Position numbers and translations under genes: made by a program. This document shows positions 9,734 to 19,259 of a stretch of 64,000 nt of DNA, piece after piece (within the stretch, counting starts at the first letter, position 1; every line of letters starts with the position of its first letter). Location: the IMG/VR virus record IMGVR_UViG_3300037805_000644, positions 62,001 through 126,000 of that record; one strand, given 5' to 3'. Source of the DNA: a virus. The notes beneath the pieces were generated by a model. It worked only from the letters and a program-made list of their open reading frames with translations. It was not told the origin of the DNA and searched no databases.

Positions 9734-12700
9734 CTAGGGGACGTGTAGAATCGTTTCTGTCACGACACCGGCAGGCAGCACACTACCTCCGAGTGCCACC
9801 ATACCCAGCAGCGAATCGTGCTGACCGTTCAAGTCCACCGACCCAGCCCCTCCGTGGAGCAGAGAAGACTGGAGAATCTTGGCACCCCCCGAGAGGAGGG
9901 AGATGGTGGTCACGCCATGCACGAACGGGATTGTCCCGAGCAAGAGAATACCCCCTGCTCCTGTAACTCCCCGAAGCCCGACATAGACCCCCTGGGCGAC
10001 CACTTCTTGTGCTTCCAGCAAGACTGCGAAGTTCCCAGCCCAGGTCAAACCTGCGGTTGCAGCAGAGAACCAGGGGGAGGTGATGGCGTCCGCCATGATC
10101 GCAGCAGCCAGGTCCACATGAGGCTGGGGTGCCACGGCGAAATCCCGTGGGCCGACAGGAACAGCCTTGGCGGTGAAGATCTCCGGCAAAGCGATCCCGT
10201 TCTTGTACACCTCGACGGTGTCTCCGTCCTGGAGGGTGTTGCGGAACTCGATGTAAGCGTCATCACGCCGAGGGGAGAGGCTGTCTAGGCCACCCCAGGG
10301 CCCATAACGGCTGTAATCCCCAGCACCCTCCATGAGGGCAAAGGCTGCCCCGTCGAGGTAACCAACACCATCCGGGTTGATCAGCGCGGTATGGGGCTCC
10401 GAGGGCGGAGCGGCGTCGGAGAACAACCCGAGTGCCGAGAAATCCTCCACCAGGTCCTGGGTGTCAGCCGCCTCAATGGGGGCTCCATCCGGGACGTTGA
10501 TGACCACAGACTCCAGCCGGATGTACCAGTCGGTTCGCTGGTAAATACGGCCTTCTCCCCGACCCCGTTGAACCCCTGGAGACTGAGCGGGGTACGAGGG
10601 CCAGAGAACCGCAGATCCTGGGGCCAGGGTGCCGCCCAACGGGTCATTGCCGTTGATGATGGCCCCTGAGCCGTTGACGGTCGGCCCTACAAACCCACCG
10701 CCCGAGGCGTACAGGTAACCCTTGGGCATCCCACCCTTCTGCGGGAAAGCAGACGACTGCGGGCCCATCTTCTGCTCGGTGAACTTGGTTCCCGACAGCT
10801 CCAGGACGTGGCCGCCGAAAGCACGCCCCGTGAGGGTCCCCGTGTCCGTGTGGTTGGCGCTGGCACCCACACCGCCGAGGGCAGCCCCAGCACCCCCAAC
10901 CTCATAGATGGGGTCGCCTTCCTGATCCGTAAACCCGCTGATGCCGTCCAGCTCGGTAGCCTCACAGGGGAACTGGATGAGTCCCGTCTCCCCGCCGTTG
11001 TCCACCTCGAAGAAAGACATCTGCTCGTAGTACGTGTCCAGGTCGCCGTTGCCGGGCACCCCGTGCCCAAGGAACCTGTCAGCATCCGCCAGCACATTAG
11101 CTGCCAGGACTGCGTCCGGGTCATCCAGCTCCCGGAGGTCGTTGGCGACGGCTACCCGTTTCTCGGTCTGGGCAACCTGGCTCTTGGGATACGCGGGAGT
11201 GCCCTCATTGAGGCGGGTCAAGCTCTGCAACAGCTCCTGGCTCTTGAGGTACGTCTCGGTAACCGGCTTACCAGGAACGAAAAGCACCGTGACCTTGGCG
11301 TGATCCGCCGAGAACGTGCGGGGGTTGCCCTCACTGTCCGGGGTCAGGGTCAGGGTCTGGCTGCCCGTGTCGAAGTCCCACATCTCATCAGTGAGGATGG
11401 GCTCTATCAACCCCGAGTCTACGACCTTGTAGACTCGGCTGGCGTAAATGTGGAACGGCTTGAGGGTGAGGCGCCGGTTGTCCAGCGTCTCGGTCTCGAC
11501 CGTCTCCATCACCTTGTCTTCACCCAGCTCAGCCGAGGTGATGATGTTGAACTTGTTGAGAACCATCCCCTCCGGCTGCTTGAGGTCGTCTTTCCAGTGG
11601 CGGTAAATCTCGTAGCTCAGCTCAGCCCACCGGGTCTGCCCCACTTTCTGGGCCAAGTGCCCGAAAAGAACCGATCCGAACCGGCGGCGATCCTTGGGCA
11701 GGTTGCCGTACTCGACGTTAATCCAGGCCGCCGAGGGCTCTACCTTCCGAGTATGGAAGCCGGTACCGGGGGTGCCTGCGTCCTCAGGGGTGTAACCCCC
11801 AGGGAGTGCCAAGTCCGGCCGAAGCACCGAGAGACCCCACAGAGGGTCCAACACCATGCGGACTTCCATGTTGTTTCGCCAGTCCCACTCGACGAGGACC
11901 GCCGAGGTAGAGCTGTTGGGCACAGAAAGGCCGTCCGTACGAGGCACCACAAAATCGTTGATGCTGACCGCTGAGTAATCGCTGGTGGGCAGGCGGAGCG
12001 CCACACCCAGAGCCCGCTTGATCGTGCTGAGGGGTGAGGTCTCCACGGAGACTGCACGCCATACCACGGTAGCAGAGATCGCAGCATCGTCAGCCCCTGC
12101 GAGATCCGTCCCGAAAGAGCCAACCGAGCAGGCAGTATTGCCGGAACCCGCTGAGGTAAACAGCGTGAGATCCAGGGTGGCCTTCAATACGTCGTCCACA
12201 TACACCAGCACTGTGTCCGTGGACGCATCCACCACACAGCGGTAAAGGTGCAGCTCCCCCCCTGTCCAGTCAAAGTCAAACTGCCCGACAATGGTTGACC
12301 CGCTGATCGCCCGAACCCCCGGCGTGACGCCACCCCTGAGGGTCAGCGTAACCGCACGGTACGTCCCGATCCCAACCTCAGCCGTCATCTCAATGCCGGT
12401 GTCGCCATTGACGTTGGCGGTGAAGGTGGGGACCGCAATGTGCAGCACCATCACCCGACCGCCGCTATCTGCTGCGGTGTCCAGTGGGATAGCTTGCTGG
12501 TCCAGGTAAGAAATCCACCCGCCTTCTCCCGAGGTGGTGAAAGACTGCTGGCCGAACGTCTTGTCCAACACGCCGCCTGCCTCCACCCAGCTTTGGGCGG
12601 AGGGGTTGAGAATGCCGGTGAAGGAGGCCGCCGACATCGAGACGTAACGGTTCTCCCCTGCATCCTCGGCGTATAGGATCGTCTCAAGAGAGGCCATGCG

Positions 12701-15700
12701 CTGGCCGTTGAACAGGGAGACCTGGGAGGTGCCGCCGGAGCCAAACTCCTGGCGGTAAGTGGTCCTCAGATCGACCCCTGCCTGAGGAGTCAAGAAAGGC
12801 TCACTCCTGGCGTAAGCGAAACCGCCACCTGGGAAAGCAGAATCAGAGGCGGCCGTCATCAGGAGGCTGCCTCCAGACAGCATCTCCTGGCCGAAACTCC
12901 CTGTCCGCCACCAGCCGTAACTTGCATCCTCATCGGGAAGGTTGGCGGTGAAATCCGGGGAAACTGTCTGGACATGACCGCGCACGGAGGACGCGTCTGG
13001 GGTGACCCCATACCGGAAAAAGGACCACTCGGCTTGATTCGATGCCTGGCGGCTAAGGGAGCCCCAAAACACCTTGCCATGAGTGCTCGCCACATTCGAC
13101 TTGGCGCCATCCAGCACCACACCCTCGTCAGGCAGGGCCAGGGAGGTCTCTGCCCAGGTCGGGAGGAGATCAGGAGCTGTACCATCCACCTCGGTGAGGG
13201 TTGCCGTGCGGTCACCAGACATCTGGAGCACCGCCACCTCTTGGGTGGGGTCTGCCGTCAATCGGTACGTGGCGGGCTTACCCGACCACTTCGTCTCAAA
13301 GATAGCAACGGGGAACTTGTTACCCCAGAGGTCGTGGAACTCGGGGAACTCGGGGGAGACCCCGAGCGTCGAGGTTCCATTGGTCTGGTGGACCACGCTG
13401 GTCAGGGTGTATGCCCCTGCCTGAGTGCCCTCCAGGATTTGGAAACGGTCGCCCACCGCCACATCCTGAGGGATCTCTGCGGTCACTGCGCCACAGGCGC
13501 CTTGCCCCGCGTTGACCGTCAAGGTGGTCTGGGGGCCGATCTGCCAACTACCCACCAGGTCAGGGGAGTCGGGGTTGAGCAGCAAGCCGACATGCTCCAG
13601 CTCATTCACCAGGAGGGCACCAGCCAGGTACATCTTCACGTCGTCATGGAAACCGAACCCGATGCCCGTCCAAATGCCGTCCGGGGTCGGCGTGGTGTCC
13701 ACCGTGAATCGACCGACCACGAACATGGAGGCGGGGAAGCTGAGATCGATGTCACGATGATACACTGCGACAGGCTCTACACCCGTGGGGTCAGGGTTGC
13801 CCGCAGTATCGATGACCGTGTAGGTCCCTGCCCCAGGGTTCTGCTGCCCCGCGTCCGACCCGAACAGCTCCCAAGCCTGGGGAGCTGCTTGGGGTGTGGT
13901 GTCCCCCGCGAAGGCCACCGAGGCCGCCACGGTCTGATGGGCGAACCCCGCGACCTGAGACCGATGGGGGTGGTTGTTCAGCCTCAGTGTGGTGCTGCTG
14001 TTCAACAGGGCACTGTAAGCCCTCTCAAAGCCCATGTAGCGGTGGCCGATGAGCTTGGGGGTGGGGCGGCCCTTGGGGGGGCCCAGGAGAATGGTGTACG
14101 GGTAACACTGGGTTGGCGCCGAGCCCTTGGGGTGGTCCGGGAGGTCTTGGTTCTCCTGACCACGGCCCACAGGGTTGTGGTGTCCCCGAGGGTTGTCGTA
14201 CTTGTTCAGCACGACACCCTTGGTGTTCAGCCCACCCATGTACATCCGGGGGCTGGCCATCCACTGGTAATCCACCGCCACATCGATCTGCCCTGGGGGC
14301 ATTCGAGGGATGGGGATGCTCACCTCAACTCGGCCGGTATAGGGGTTGACTCGGTTGACTGCAACCTCAACCCCGTTGACCTCAACCGTCACGTCCTGCT
14401 TGCTGGCAGGGGTCCCGTCACCGTGTCCCTTAACCAGGGGGCCTCGGAAAGTCTTGAGCCAGTCCTTAGTCAGGGCCCCTGAGCCCGTGAACTGGGCGGT
14501 TTTCTCGTGCAGGAAGTTCCAAGCCCCTGAGTACACCGTTGAGCTTGCGGTCAGGTGCAGGCGGGTGGTGTCCAGGGTGAGGGTGCCTGCCAATGCAGAC
14601 TGGTCCACAACCACCTGAGCAGTGCCGCCCGCCAGGGCCACCGGAGGTGCCACCAGGTTGATCAGATCGGTGGAGTAAACCGGAAGCTCATCGAACATCC
14701 AGACCGCTTTGTCCGATTTCTGGTTCATCACCAGAGAAAGGGTGTGAGATCCGGCCGTCCAATCGTAACCCGTGAGCTTGACGCTGATCCCTGCCAGGCC
14801 CGAGATCACCCAGAGTGTGGGCACCCCACCAGGGCCATCCCAACCACAAACCAGGCGCATCTCAAAGAGAGCCCCGAAACCATAGGCGAGCCCGAAAACA
14901 CCGGTGTCTCCCACAGGTGCAGTGAACGAGACCTGGTTGAAATCCAGGTCTACCCGGACGGTGGCTCCATCAGCAGCGTTACCCGTCTGGTCCAAGAAAT
15001 CTAGGCTGACCTCGCCGACACCAGGATCTACCGCCAGCCGGTACACCGATCCCGTGATGACGCCTGTGATGGCGCCCGTGAGCCCGGAGACGTAGTCCGC
15101 CGACACGAGGGAGGTGGGGTCACCCTGGGAACTGTCCCAGTCAGATACGAACGAGGGTGAAATCCGGCTCCGGTACAGGATAGAGGTTTGCCCGAGGGTG
15201 GTGACCTCTGCCTTGGTGTTGTCTCCCTGATAGGGGAACTCCACCGACTGGGCCGTCAGGAGTACGGGGTATGCTGGGGTGATTCCCCGGTCATCCTCGA
15301 AAGCCCACTCTTCCGGGTCCTCAATGGTGAGCCGAGCATTGTCTGCTGGGGTTGTCGGGTATGCCGAGGGGTCCAGCATGGGGTGCTCAAAGGTCACCAA
15401 GAGCTTGTCACCCGCACTCGGGGTGATGGTGTGGGCCGGGGCCTCTCCTCGCGTGAGGATGGAGACATCGCTGGCCTGCATGGCGTTGCCACCCAGGTCG
15501 CGGGGGCCGTCCCCCCTGATCGTGTATGTGCCCCCCAGCGTGGTGCCGCTGTGACGGAGGATGACCGAGGTAACCTCAGCCACGGTGTCGCCTGCGGTGA
15601 CATCCACAGAGCCCACCGTCTCCACGGTGACGCCTGTGAGAGTGGCGGGGGCCGCACCACTCACAGGGATGAGGGTGTAGCTCGCCGGGTCAAGCAAAGC

Positions 15701-16060
15701 GGGGTCATCCGGCTGCATGCCCTCAGAGAAAAATACCTCGATCTCGTACCCACTCAGGCTCAACGCCGAGCTGATTTGAGGGCCCACGGCATCCGTTGAA
15801 CCGTAAGGGCCCAGGCCGTAAGGATCCCCACCATAGCCGCCGTCAAGCGCCACGGGACTGGACGGCCAATGGGAAGAGCCACCATAGCCCGCCAGCCCGA
15901 ATCCGGTGCCGCCTTGCTTGGTGTCGTGGGGGCCATAGCCGACCCCCCCGTAACCGGCACCCGGGGGGTGCGGGACACAGGGGAGCGTTCCCCCTTCAAC
16001 GGGGAAGGGGCCGAAGCCAAAGGGGCTTTGGCTAAAGCAGACGCTGGGGTCGGTGCTCAA
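9734..16060 (-). CDS. Giant multidomain virion protein (2108 aa) with Ig-like and LamG-like regions, TTG start
   Basis: The start is TTG at 16060, preceded by GGAGG with 8-nt spacing; no better ATG or GTG fits. Residues 15-87 are a Gly/Tyr/Phe-rich repeat tract (GFGPFP, GYGGVGYGPH, GFGLAGYGG, GGYGGDPYGLGPYG). Residues 92-270 contain two tandem Ig-like segments with the 'F-S-E-G-M' and 'VTFEHPM' signatures of bacterial Ig/SbsA-type domains. Around residues 390-470 and 1270-1330 are jelly-roll-like stretches (VWMFDELPVY, LHLYRCVVDASTDTVLVYVD) that resemble concanavalin/LamG folds. A small module with GDRFQILEGTQAGAYTLTSV (about 866-905) recurs in two other baseplate proteins of this window. A glycan-binding or appendage role is likely but inferred. 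Confidence 0.85.
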   Translation of the reverse strand: MSTDPSVCFSQSPFGFGPFPVEGGTLPCVPHPPGAGYGGVGYGPHDTKQGGTGFGLAGYGGSSHWPSSPVALDGGYGGDPYGLGPYGSTDAVGPQISSALSLSGYEIEVFFSEGMQPDDPALLDPASYTLIPVSGAAPATLTGVTVETVGSVDVTAGDTVAEVTSVILRHSGTTLGGTYTIRGDGPRDLGGNAMQASDVSILTRGEAPAHTITPSAGDKLLVTFEHPMLDPSAYPTTPADNARLTIEDPEEWAFEDDRGITPAYPVLLTAQSVEFPYQGDNTKAEVTTLGQTSILYRSRISPSFVSDWDSSQGDPTSLVSADYVSGLTGAITGVITGSVYRLAVDPGVGEVSLDFLDQTGNAADGATVRVDLDFNQVSFTAPVGDTGVFGLAYGFGALFEMRLVCGWDGPGGVPTLWVISGLAGISVKLTGYDWTAGSHTLSLVMNQKSDKAVWMFDELPVYSTDLINLVAPPVALAGGTAQVVVDQSALAGTLTLDTTRLHLTASSTVYSGAWNFLHEKTAQFTGSGALTKDWLKTFRGPLVKGHGDGTPASKQDVTVEVNGVEVAVNRVNPYTGRVEVSIPIPRMPPGQIDVAVDYQWMASPRMYMGGLNTKGVVLNKYDNPRGHHNPVGRGQENQDLPDHPKGSAPTQCYPYTILLGPPKGRPTPKLIGHRYMGFERAYSALLNSSTTLRLNNHPHRSQVAGFAHQTVAASVAFAGDTTPQAAPQAWELFGSDAGQQNPGAGTYTVIDTAGNPDPTGVEPVAVYHRDIDLSFPASMFVVGRFTVDTTPTPDGIWTGIGFGFHDDVKMYLAGALLVNELEHVGLLLNPDSPDLVGSWQIGPQTTLTVNAGQGACGAVTAEIPQDVAVGDRFQILEGTQAGAYTLTSVVHQTNGTSTLGVSPEFPEFHDLWGNKFPVAIFETKWSGKPATYRLTADPTQEVAVLQMSGDRTATLTEVDGTAPDLLPTWAETSLALPDEGVVLDGAKSNVASTHGKVFWGSLSRQASNQAEWSFFRYGVTPDASSVRGHVQTVSPDFTANLPDEDASYGWWRTGSFGQEMLSGGSLLMTAASDSAFPGGGFAYARSEPFLTPQAGVDLRTTYRQEFGSGGTSQVSLFNGQRMASLETILYAEDAGENRYVSMSAASFTGILNPSAQSWVEAGGVLDKTFGQQSFTTSGEGGWISYLDQQAIPLDTAADSGGRVMVLHIAVPTFTANVNGDTGIEMTAEVGIGTYRAVTLTLRGGVTPGVRAISGSTIVGQFDFDWTGGELHLYRCVVDASTDTVLVYVDDVLKATLDLTLFTSAGSGNTACSVGSFGTDLAGADDAAISATVVWRAVSVETSPLSTIKRALGVALRLPTSDYSAVSINDFVVPRTDGLSVPNSSTSAVLVEWDWRNNMEVRMVLDPLWGLSVLRPDLALPGGYTPEDAGTPGTGFHTRKVEPSAAWINVEYGNLPKDRRRFGSVLFGHLAQKVGQTRWAELSYEIYRHWKDDLKQPEGMVLNKFNIITSAELGEDKVMETVETETLDNRRLTLKPFHIYASRVYKVVDSGLIEPILTDEMWDFDTGSQTLTLTPDSEGNPRTFSADHAKVTVLFVPGKPVTETYLKSQELLQSLTRLNEGTPAYPKSQVAQTEKRVAVANDLRELDDPDAVLAANVLADADRFLGHGVPGNGDLDTYYEQMSFFEVDNGGETGLIQFPCEATELDGISGFTDQEGDPIYEVGGAGAALGGVGASANHTDTGTLTGRAFGGHVLELSGTKFTEQKMGPQSSAFPQKGGMPKGYLYASGGGFVGPTVNGSGAIINGNDPLGGTLAPGSAVLWPSYPAQSPGVQRGRGEGRIYQRTDWYIRLESVVINVPDGAPIEAADTQDLVEDFSALGLFSDAAPPSEPHTALINPDGVGYLDGAAFALMEGAGDYSRYGPWGGLDSLSPRRDDAYIEFRNTLQDGDTVEVYKNGIALPEIFTAKAVPVGPRDFAVAPQPHVDLAAAIMADAITSPWFSAATAGLTWAGNFAVLLEAQEVVAQGVYVGLRGVTGAGGILLLGTIPFVHGVTTISLLSGGAKILQSSLLHGGAGSVDLNGQHDSLLGMVALGGSVLPAGVVTETILHVP

Positions 16061-16114
16061 AGGGGATTCCTCCAGTCCTACCGTACCGGACTCATACGGA
16101 GACCGGCGGAATCA

Positions 16115-19100
16115 TCAGACGATGAACCAGTTAGTTCCGTCCGAGTACACCGTTGCCGAAGCCCAGTCTGCAATGAGCACCAGAGGCGCTACGGCCCCGT
16201 CGATGGTCTCTGCCGCAGGAACCTGGATGTTGACGGCGTGGGTGGCAGCGTTGCCGACCTCGTCCTTGATGGTCACCCGACGACCAGCCGAAGCTGCGGG
16301 GAGGGTGATGTCCAGGGGGGCTGCCCCTGTGGCCGTGTCCACCCCGATGATATCCTCGGTGGTGATCACCAGGTTGACTACGGTGTGGGCATAAGGGGGG
16401 CTAACCGAAGCGGAGAGGGTGCCTGAGACAACCACATCCCCATCGAAAGTGATCTCCCCAGATGCGGAACACCGGAAGGTGCTCACATCGGGGTAAGCAC
16501 CGGGGACCTCAACGGCACCTGAGGCGAGACGCAACTCCCCCAGGGCAATCAGAAGGTCTCCAGGTGCCCCCGCCGGAACATTGTCCCCCACAACCATCAG
16601 GGCAGAAAGGGTACCCACACTGCCCGAAGTCAGCCGGAGGGTGCCGCCATTATCCGAAGCCACGATGTGGCCGGCAGAAGCTGTCGTGATACTGGATTGC
16701 ACCGTGGCGTAGTTGGTCCCGTCCGGGATGCTCACCGCAATGATGGAGCCGTCAGCAGCCTGGAGGAACAAGGTCCCCCCCGAGTTCACGGGGATGTTCC
16801 CGGGGAAAGGGTTGGCCGCGTCCAAGGTCATGGACGTGCCCGTGTCGGGGCACGCCACGATCACGACACCATGGTTGGCGTTGGCAGCGTAGCCCGGCGC
16901 CAGCAAGAGATCCCCTGCCTCACCTACCAGGTCAGTGGCGTCCATGTGGTCACCCGCACGGACCACGGCATCACCGGCAGTTCGGGCGGTTCCGGCTGCG
17001 GTGTCCAGACGTGACCCACCTGCCAGAATGGCCGAGCCCAGTTCGCCTTGGTTGGCGTCTCCGAGATCCCGGGACCCTACTTTCATGTTGTAGGCGTTGA
17101 GTTCAGTGGCTGTGCCAAGCTGAGGGCCCGCAATGACCCGAGCCACGGCATTGACCGAGGCAGCCGCGCCGTATCCGGGCGGGTACACCGTACGCCCAAA
17201 CCGCAAGATCGGACCCCCACCCCAGGTGTTGGGGTCGAGGGTGATCTCCGAGCCTTTGCCGTCCACCCCGAACGACCCGACATCAAGCTGACCTTCCACC
17301 TGGAGGCCGCCGTTGAGGTCGGCGTCAAACCCAGTGGTGAAACCGACAGGACTGCTTGCCCCGGTGATCTGCACAGCACCATCATCCGCCAGGATGGATC
17401 GCCCCAGCCCAGCGCCCAGGGTGAGGGGGCTCGGGTTTGCCAGGCCGTTGTAGGCTGTGGTGAGGCTCCAGAAGGGGGAGATGCCCAAAGGCATCACCAG
17501 ATTCAGCAGGATGTCAAGAACATCCTGGACATTCTTGTTACCCACCTGGGCCGTCGCCGGCACTGCGGGAGACACGTCTGTGCCGTCCCACCCTTGCCAG
17601 TCCCCGTCATAGCCCAGGGAGAACGCCCGGAGGGTGTGCTCCATGGTTGGGGTGCCCGTGGTGAGCAGGAACGGTGAAGGGGGCGTTGCATTGCGGGGCA
17701 TCGTGAGCCCCGAGGTGGTGACGGTGACCGCGCCCACAGCCTGGATATCATCCACCGTGATCTGGCCTGCAAGGACCACATTGGTGAGGGATACGGGAAC
17801 GCCCCCAGGCTTTGTGGCTGCACCTGCACCGAAGCCGTCCAGGACGAGGCCCTGGGCTGCGGTAGCACCCTGGAGGACGCCACCCGTGAACTGAGCCGGA
17901 CCATACACCCGAGCTGCAATACCATTGGAGGACACCAGGTCACAGTCCCGGAGGGTGATCTGGGCAGCCGGCATCTCAAAGAGGGATGCGTTGACCTCAA
18001 AGGCAGTGCGGACCGCCTTGAGATCCACGTCCACCAGCTTGACAGTGGTGGCATTGAGGTCAATCTTCAAGGCCACGTCGGTGTCAGCGTTGTCCTGGTA
18101 GCTCACCACGGAACTACTGAACAGGAGCAGGGAGGCGTAGTTGGCTCCCGTTACCGAGAGAGCGGCACCAGGCCCGATGGCCGTTGCCATTTGGGCGATG
18201 ACACAGCCCTCGGCTCGGAAGACCCCCCGATCCACCAGGAGCACAGGAGCCACAGCAGCGGCGTCAGTGTTCTCCAGACGGAGGTTCATCAGGTGGACCT
18301 GATCCGTGTCGGCCGAAGGCTGGAACCGGTGAGACTGACCCGCAGCGTTGGCCGTGCGGAGCACCACCTCGTGTGAGCCCTCAGCCGGAGTCGATGCCGA
18401 GGCCCACTGAGCCGTGCCCTCACCCATGAGGTGGATCCAGGGCTGGAAAACCAGGTCCTCAGAGTACAGACCCGGCTTGATCTTGATGAGCCAGGGCTCT
18501 CCCTGAGAGGGGGCGGGCTCACCTCGCCCAACCGAACCGGCAGCGTAAGTGATGGCCTCGCCGACGGTAGAGAAATCCCCATGCTTCTCAGCAGTGATGA
18601 TCAGCTCGTCTGCTGTACCTGAGGTGTCGGACCCAGGCAGCTCGAACGTGTTGGTCGCGTCGTCAGAGTTGGCCGTGCGGTCACGTCCCCGGTTGGAGTC
18701 CACGTACAGGACTCGACCCGAACTGGCCGTTCTGCGCATGATGCCCAGAATGCGCTGGATGTTCTCGTTCTGGATGCCGCTCCACCCCTTGGCAGACGCA
18801 TCGACCGGAATGGTGCCGGTCTCATCACGCCGCTCGCCCGCAGCAACCATCAAGATGTTGCCGAACTTGGTCTTGTAAGCGGTGCGGATGAACTGGGTGC
18901 TCTCCGTCGGCAGGCCCTGATCAACGACCAGGCGGACAAGGTAAGCACCTTCATTGTCCACGATGAAGCGGGCCGTGGAGGTGTTGGAGTTTTCGGGGGC
19001 CAGGAGGGCTGCCACTGAGGCGGTGCCGTCCGGCGCATTCGGGGTGTCGGCCAGAGTCCAGGCGTAAGTGGTTGCGGCGTCCAACGACTCCAACACCACC

Positions 19101-19204
19101 TCATTGCCCTTGCGGAGGTCCGCACGACTAACTTCCGAGAGGGGCGCCCCTACCTGGACGCCACCCGGGGTCTCATTTACTGTGCTGCGGATACGAGCGG
19201 GCAT
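16115..19204 (-). CDS. Tailspike/fibre protein with Ig-like N terminus, beta-helix centre and trimer-type C terminus (1029 aa)
   Basis: The ATG at 19204 has GGAG 5 nt upstream. Residues 35-110 look like a PKD/Ig-type domain (TTYAWTLAD, DNEGAYLVRLVVDQG). Residues about 205-505 begin with DFSTVGEAITYAA and continue through IKIKPGLYSEDLVF and WIHLMGEG, the typical opening of a pectate-lyase-like right-handed beta-helix. After that come regular short beta rungs with many Asn, Val and Gly residues. The last 95 residues (LDITLPAASAGRRVTIKDE, ending YSDGTNWFIV) match the common C-terminal domain of trimeric phage fibres and spikes. The protein is probably a receptor-binding or depolymerising spike. 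No catalytic residues can be assigned by eye. A 52-nt hairpin-bearing gap separates it from the gpI-like gene. Confidence 0.87.
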   Translation of the reverse strand: MPARIRSTVNETPGGVQVGAPLSEVSRADLRKGNEVVLESLDAATTYAWTLADTPNAPDGTASVAALLAPENSNTSTARFIVDNEGAYLVRLVVDQGLPTESTQFIRTAYKTKFGNILMVAAGERRDETGTIPVDASAKGWSGIQNENIQRILGIMRRTASSGRVLYVDSNRGRDRTANSDDATNTFELPGSDTSGTADELIITAEKHGDFSTVGEAITYAAGSVGRGEPAPSQGEPWLIKIKPGLYSEDLVFQPWIHLMGEGTAQWASASTPAEGSHEVVLRTANAAGQSHRFQPSADTDQVHLMNLRLENTDAAAVAPVLLVDRGVFRAEGCVIAQMATAIGPGAALSVTGANYASLLLFSSSVVSYQDNADTDVALKIDLNATTVKLVDVDLKAVRTAFEVNASLFEMPAAQITLRDCDLVSSNGIAARVYGPAQFTGGVLQGATAAQGLVLDGFGAGAATKPGGVPVSLTNVVLAGQITVDDIQAVGAVTVTTSGLTMPRNATPPSPFLLTTGTPTMEHTLRAFSLGYDGDWQGWDGTDVSPAVPATAQVGNKNVQDVLDILLNLVMPLGISPFWSLTTAYNGLANPSPLTLGAGLGRSILADDGAVQITGASSPVGFTTGFDADLNGGLQVEGQLDVGSFGVDGKGSEITLDPNTWGGGPILRFGRTVYPPGYGAAASVNAVARVIAGPQLGTATELNAYNMKVGSRDLGDANQGELGSAILAGGSRLDTAAGTARTAGDAVVRAGDHMDATDLVGEAGDLLLAPGYAANANHGVVIVACPDTGTSMTLDAANPFPGNIPVNSGGTLFLQAADGSIIAVSIPDGTNYATVQSSITTASAGHIVASDNGGTLRLTSGSVGTLSALMVVGDNVPAGAPGDLLIALGELRLASGAVEVPGAYPDVSTFRCSASGEITFDGDVVVSGTLSASVSPPYAHTVVNLVITTEDIIGVDTATGAAPLDITLPAASAGRRVTIKDEVGNAATHAVNIQVPAAETIDGAVAPLVLIADWASATVYSDGTNWFIV

Positions 19205-19220
19205 GGTGTCTCCATCGGGT

Positions 19221-19259
19221 TAGTCGGCCCTCACCTCACAGGTGGGTATAGGCCAACTA
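19221..19259 (-). promoter_or_regulatory. Strong RNA hairpin between the gpI-like gene and the tailspike gene
   Basis: On the minus strand, a 9-bp outer stem (TAGTTGGCC with GGCCGACTA, one T-G wobble) encloses a 5-bp inner stem (CACCT/AGGTG, 3-nt loop). The left arm begins in the TAG stop of the gpI-like gene, and the right arm ends about 8 nt before the GGAG ribosome binding site of the tailspike gene. No T-run follows, so it is not a classical terminator. It could be an RNA-processing site, an attenuator or an mRNA-stability element. Confidence 0.45.

Noticed and set aside
12974-14482. A 502-codon plus-strand frame opposite the 2108-residue gene, and similar ones at 3436-4587, 22381-23319 and 11034-11974
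   Set aside because: All are shadows of minus-strand genes, with no recognisable domain or start signal.
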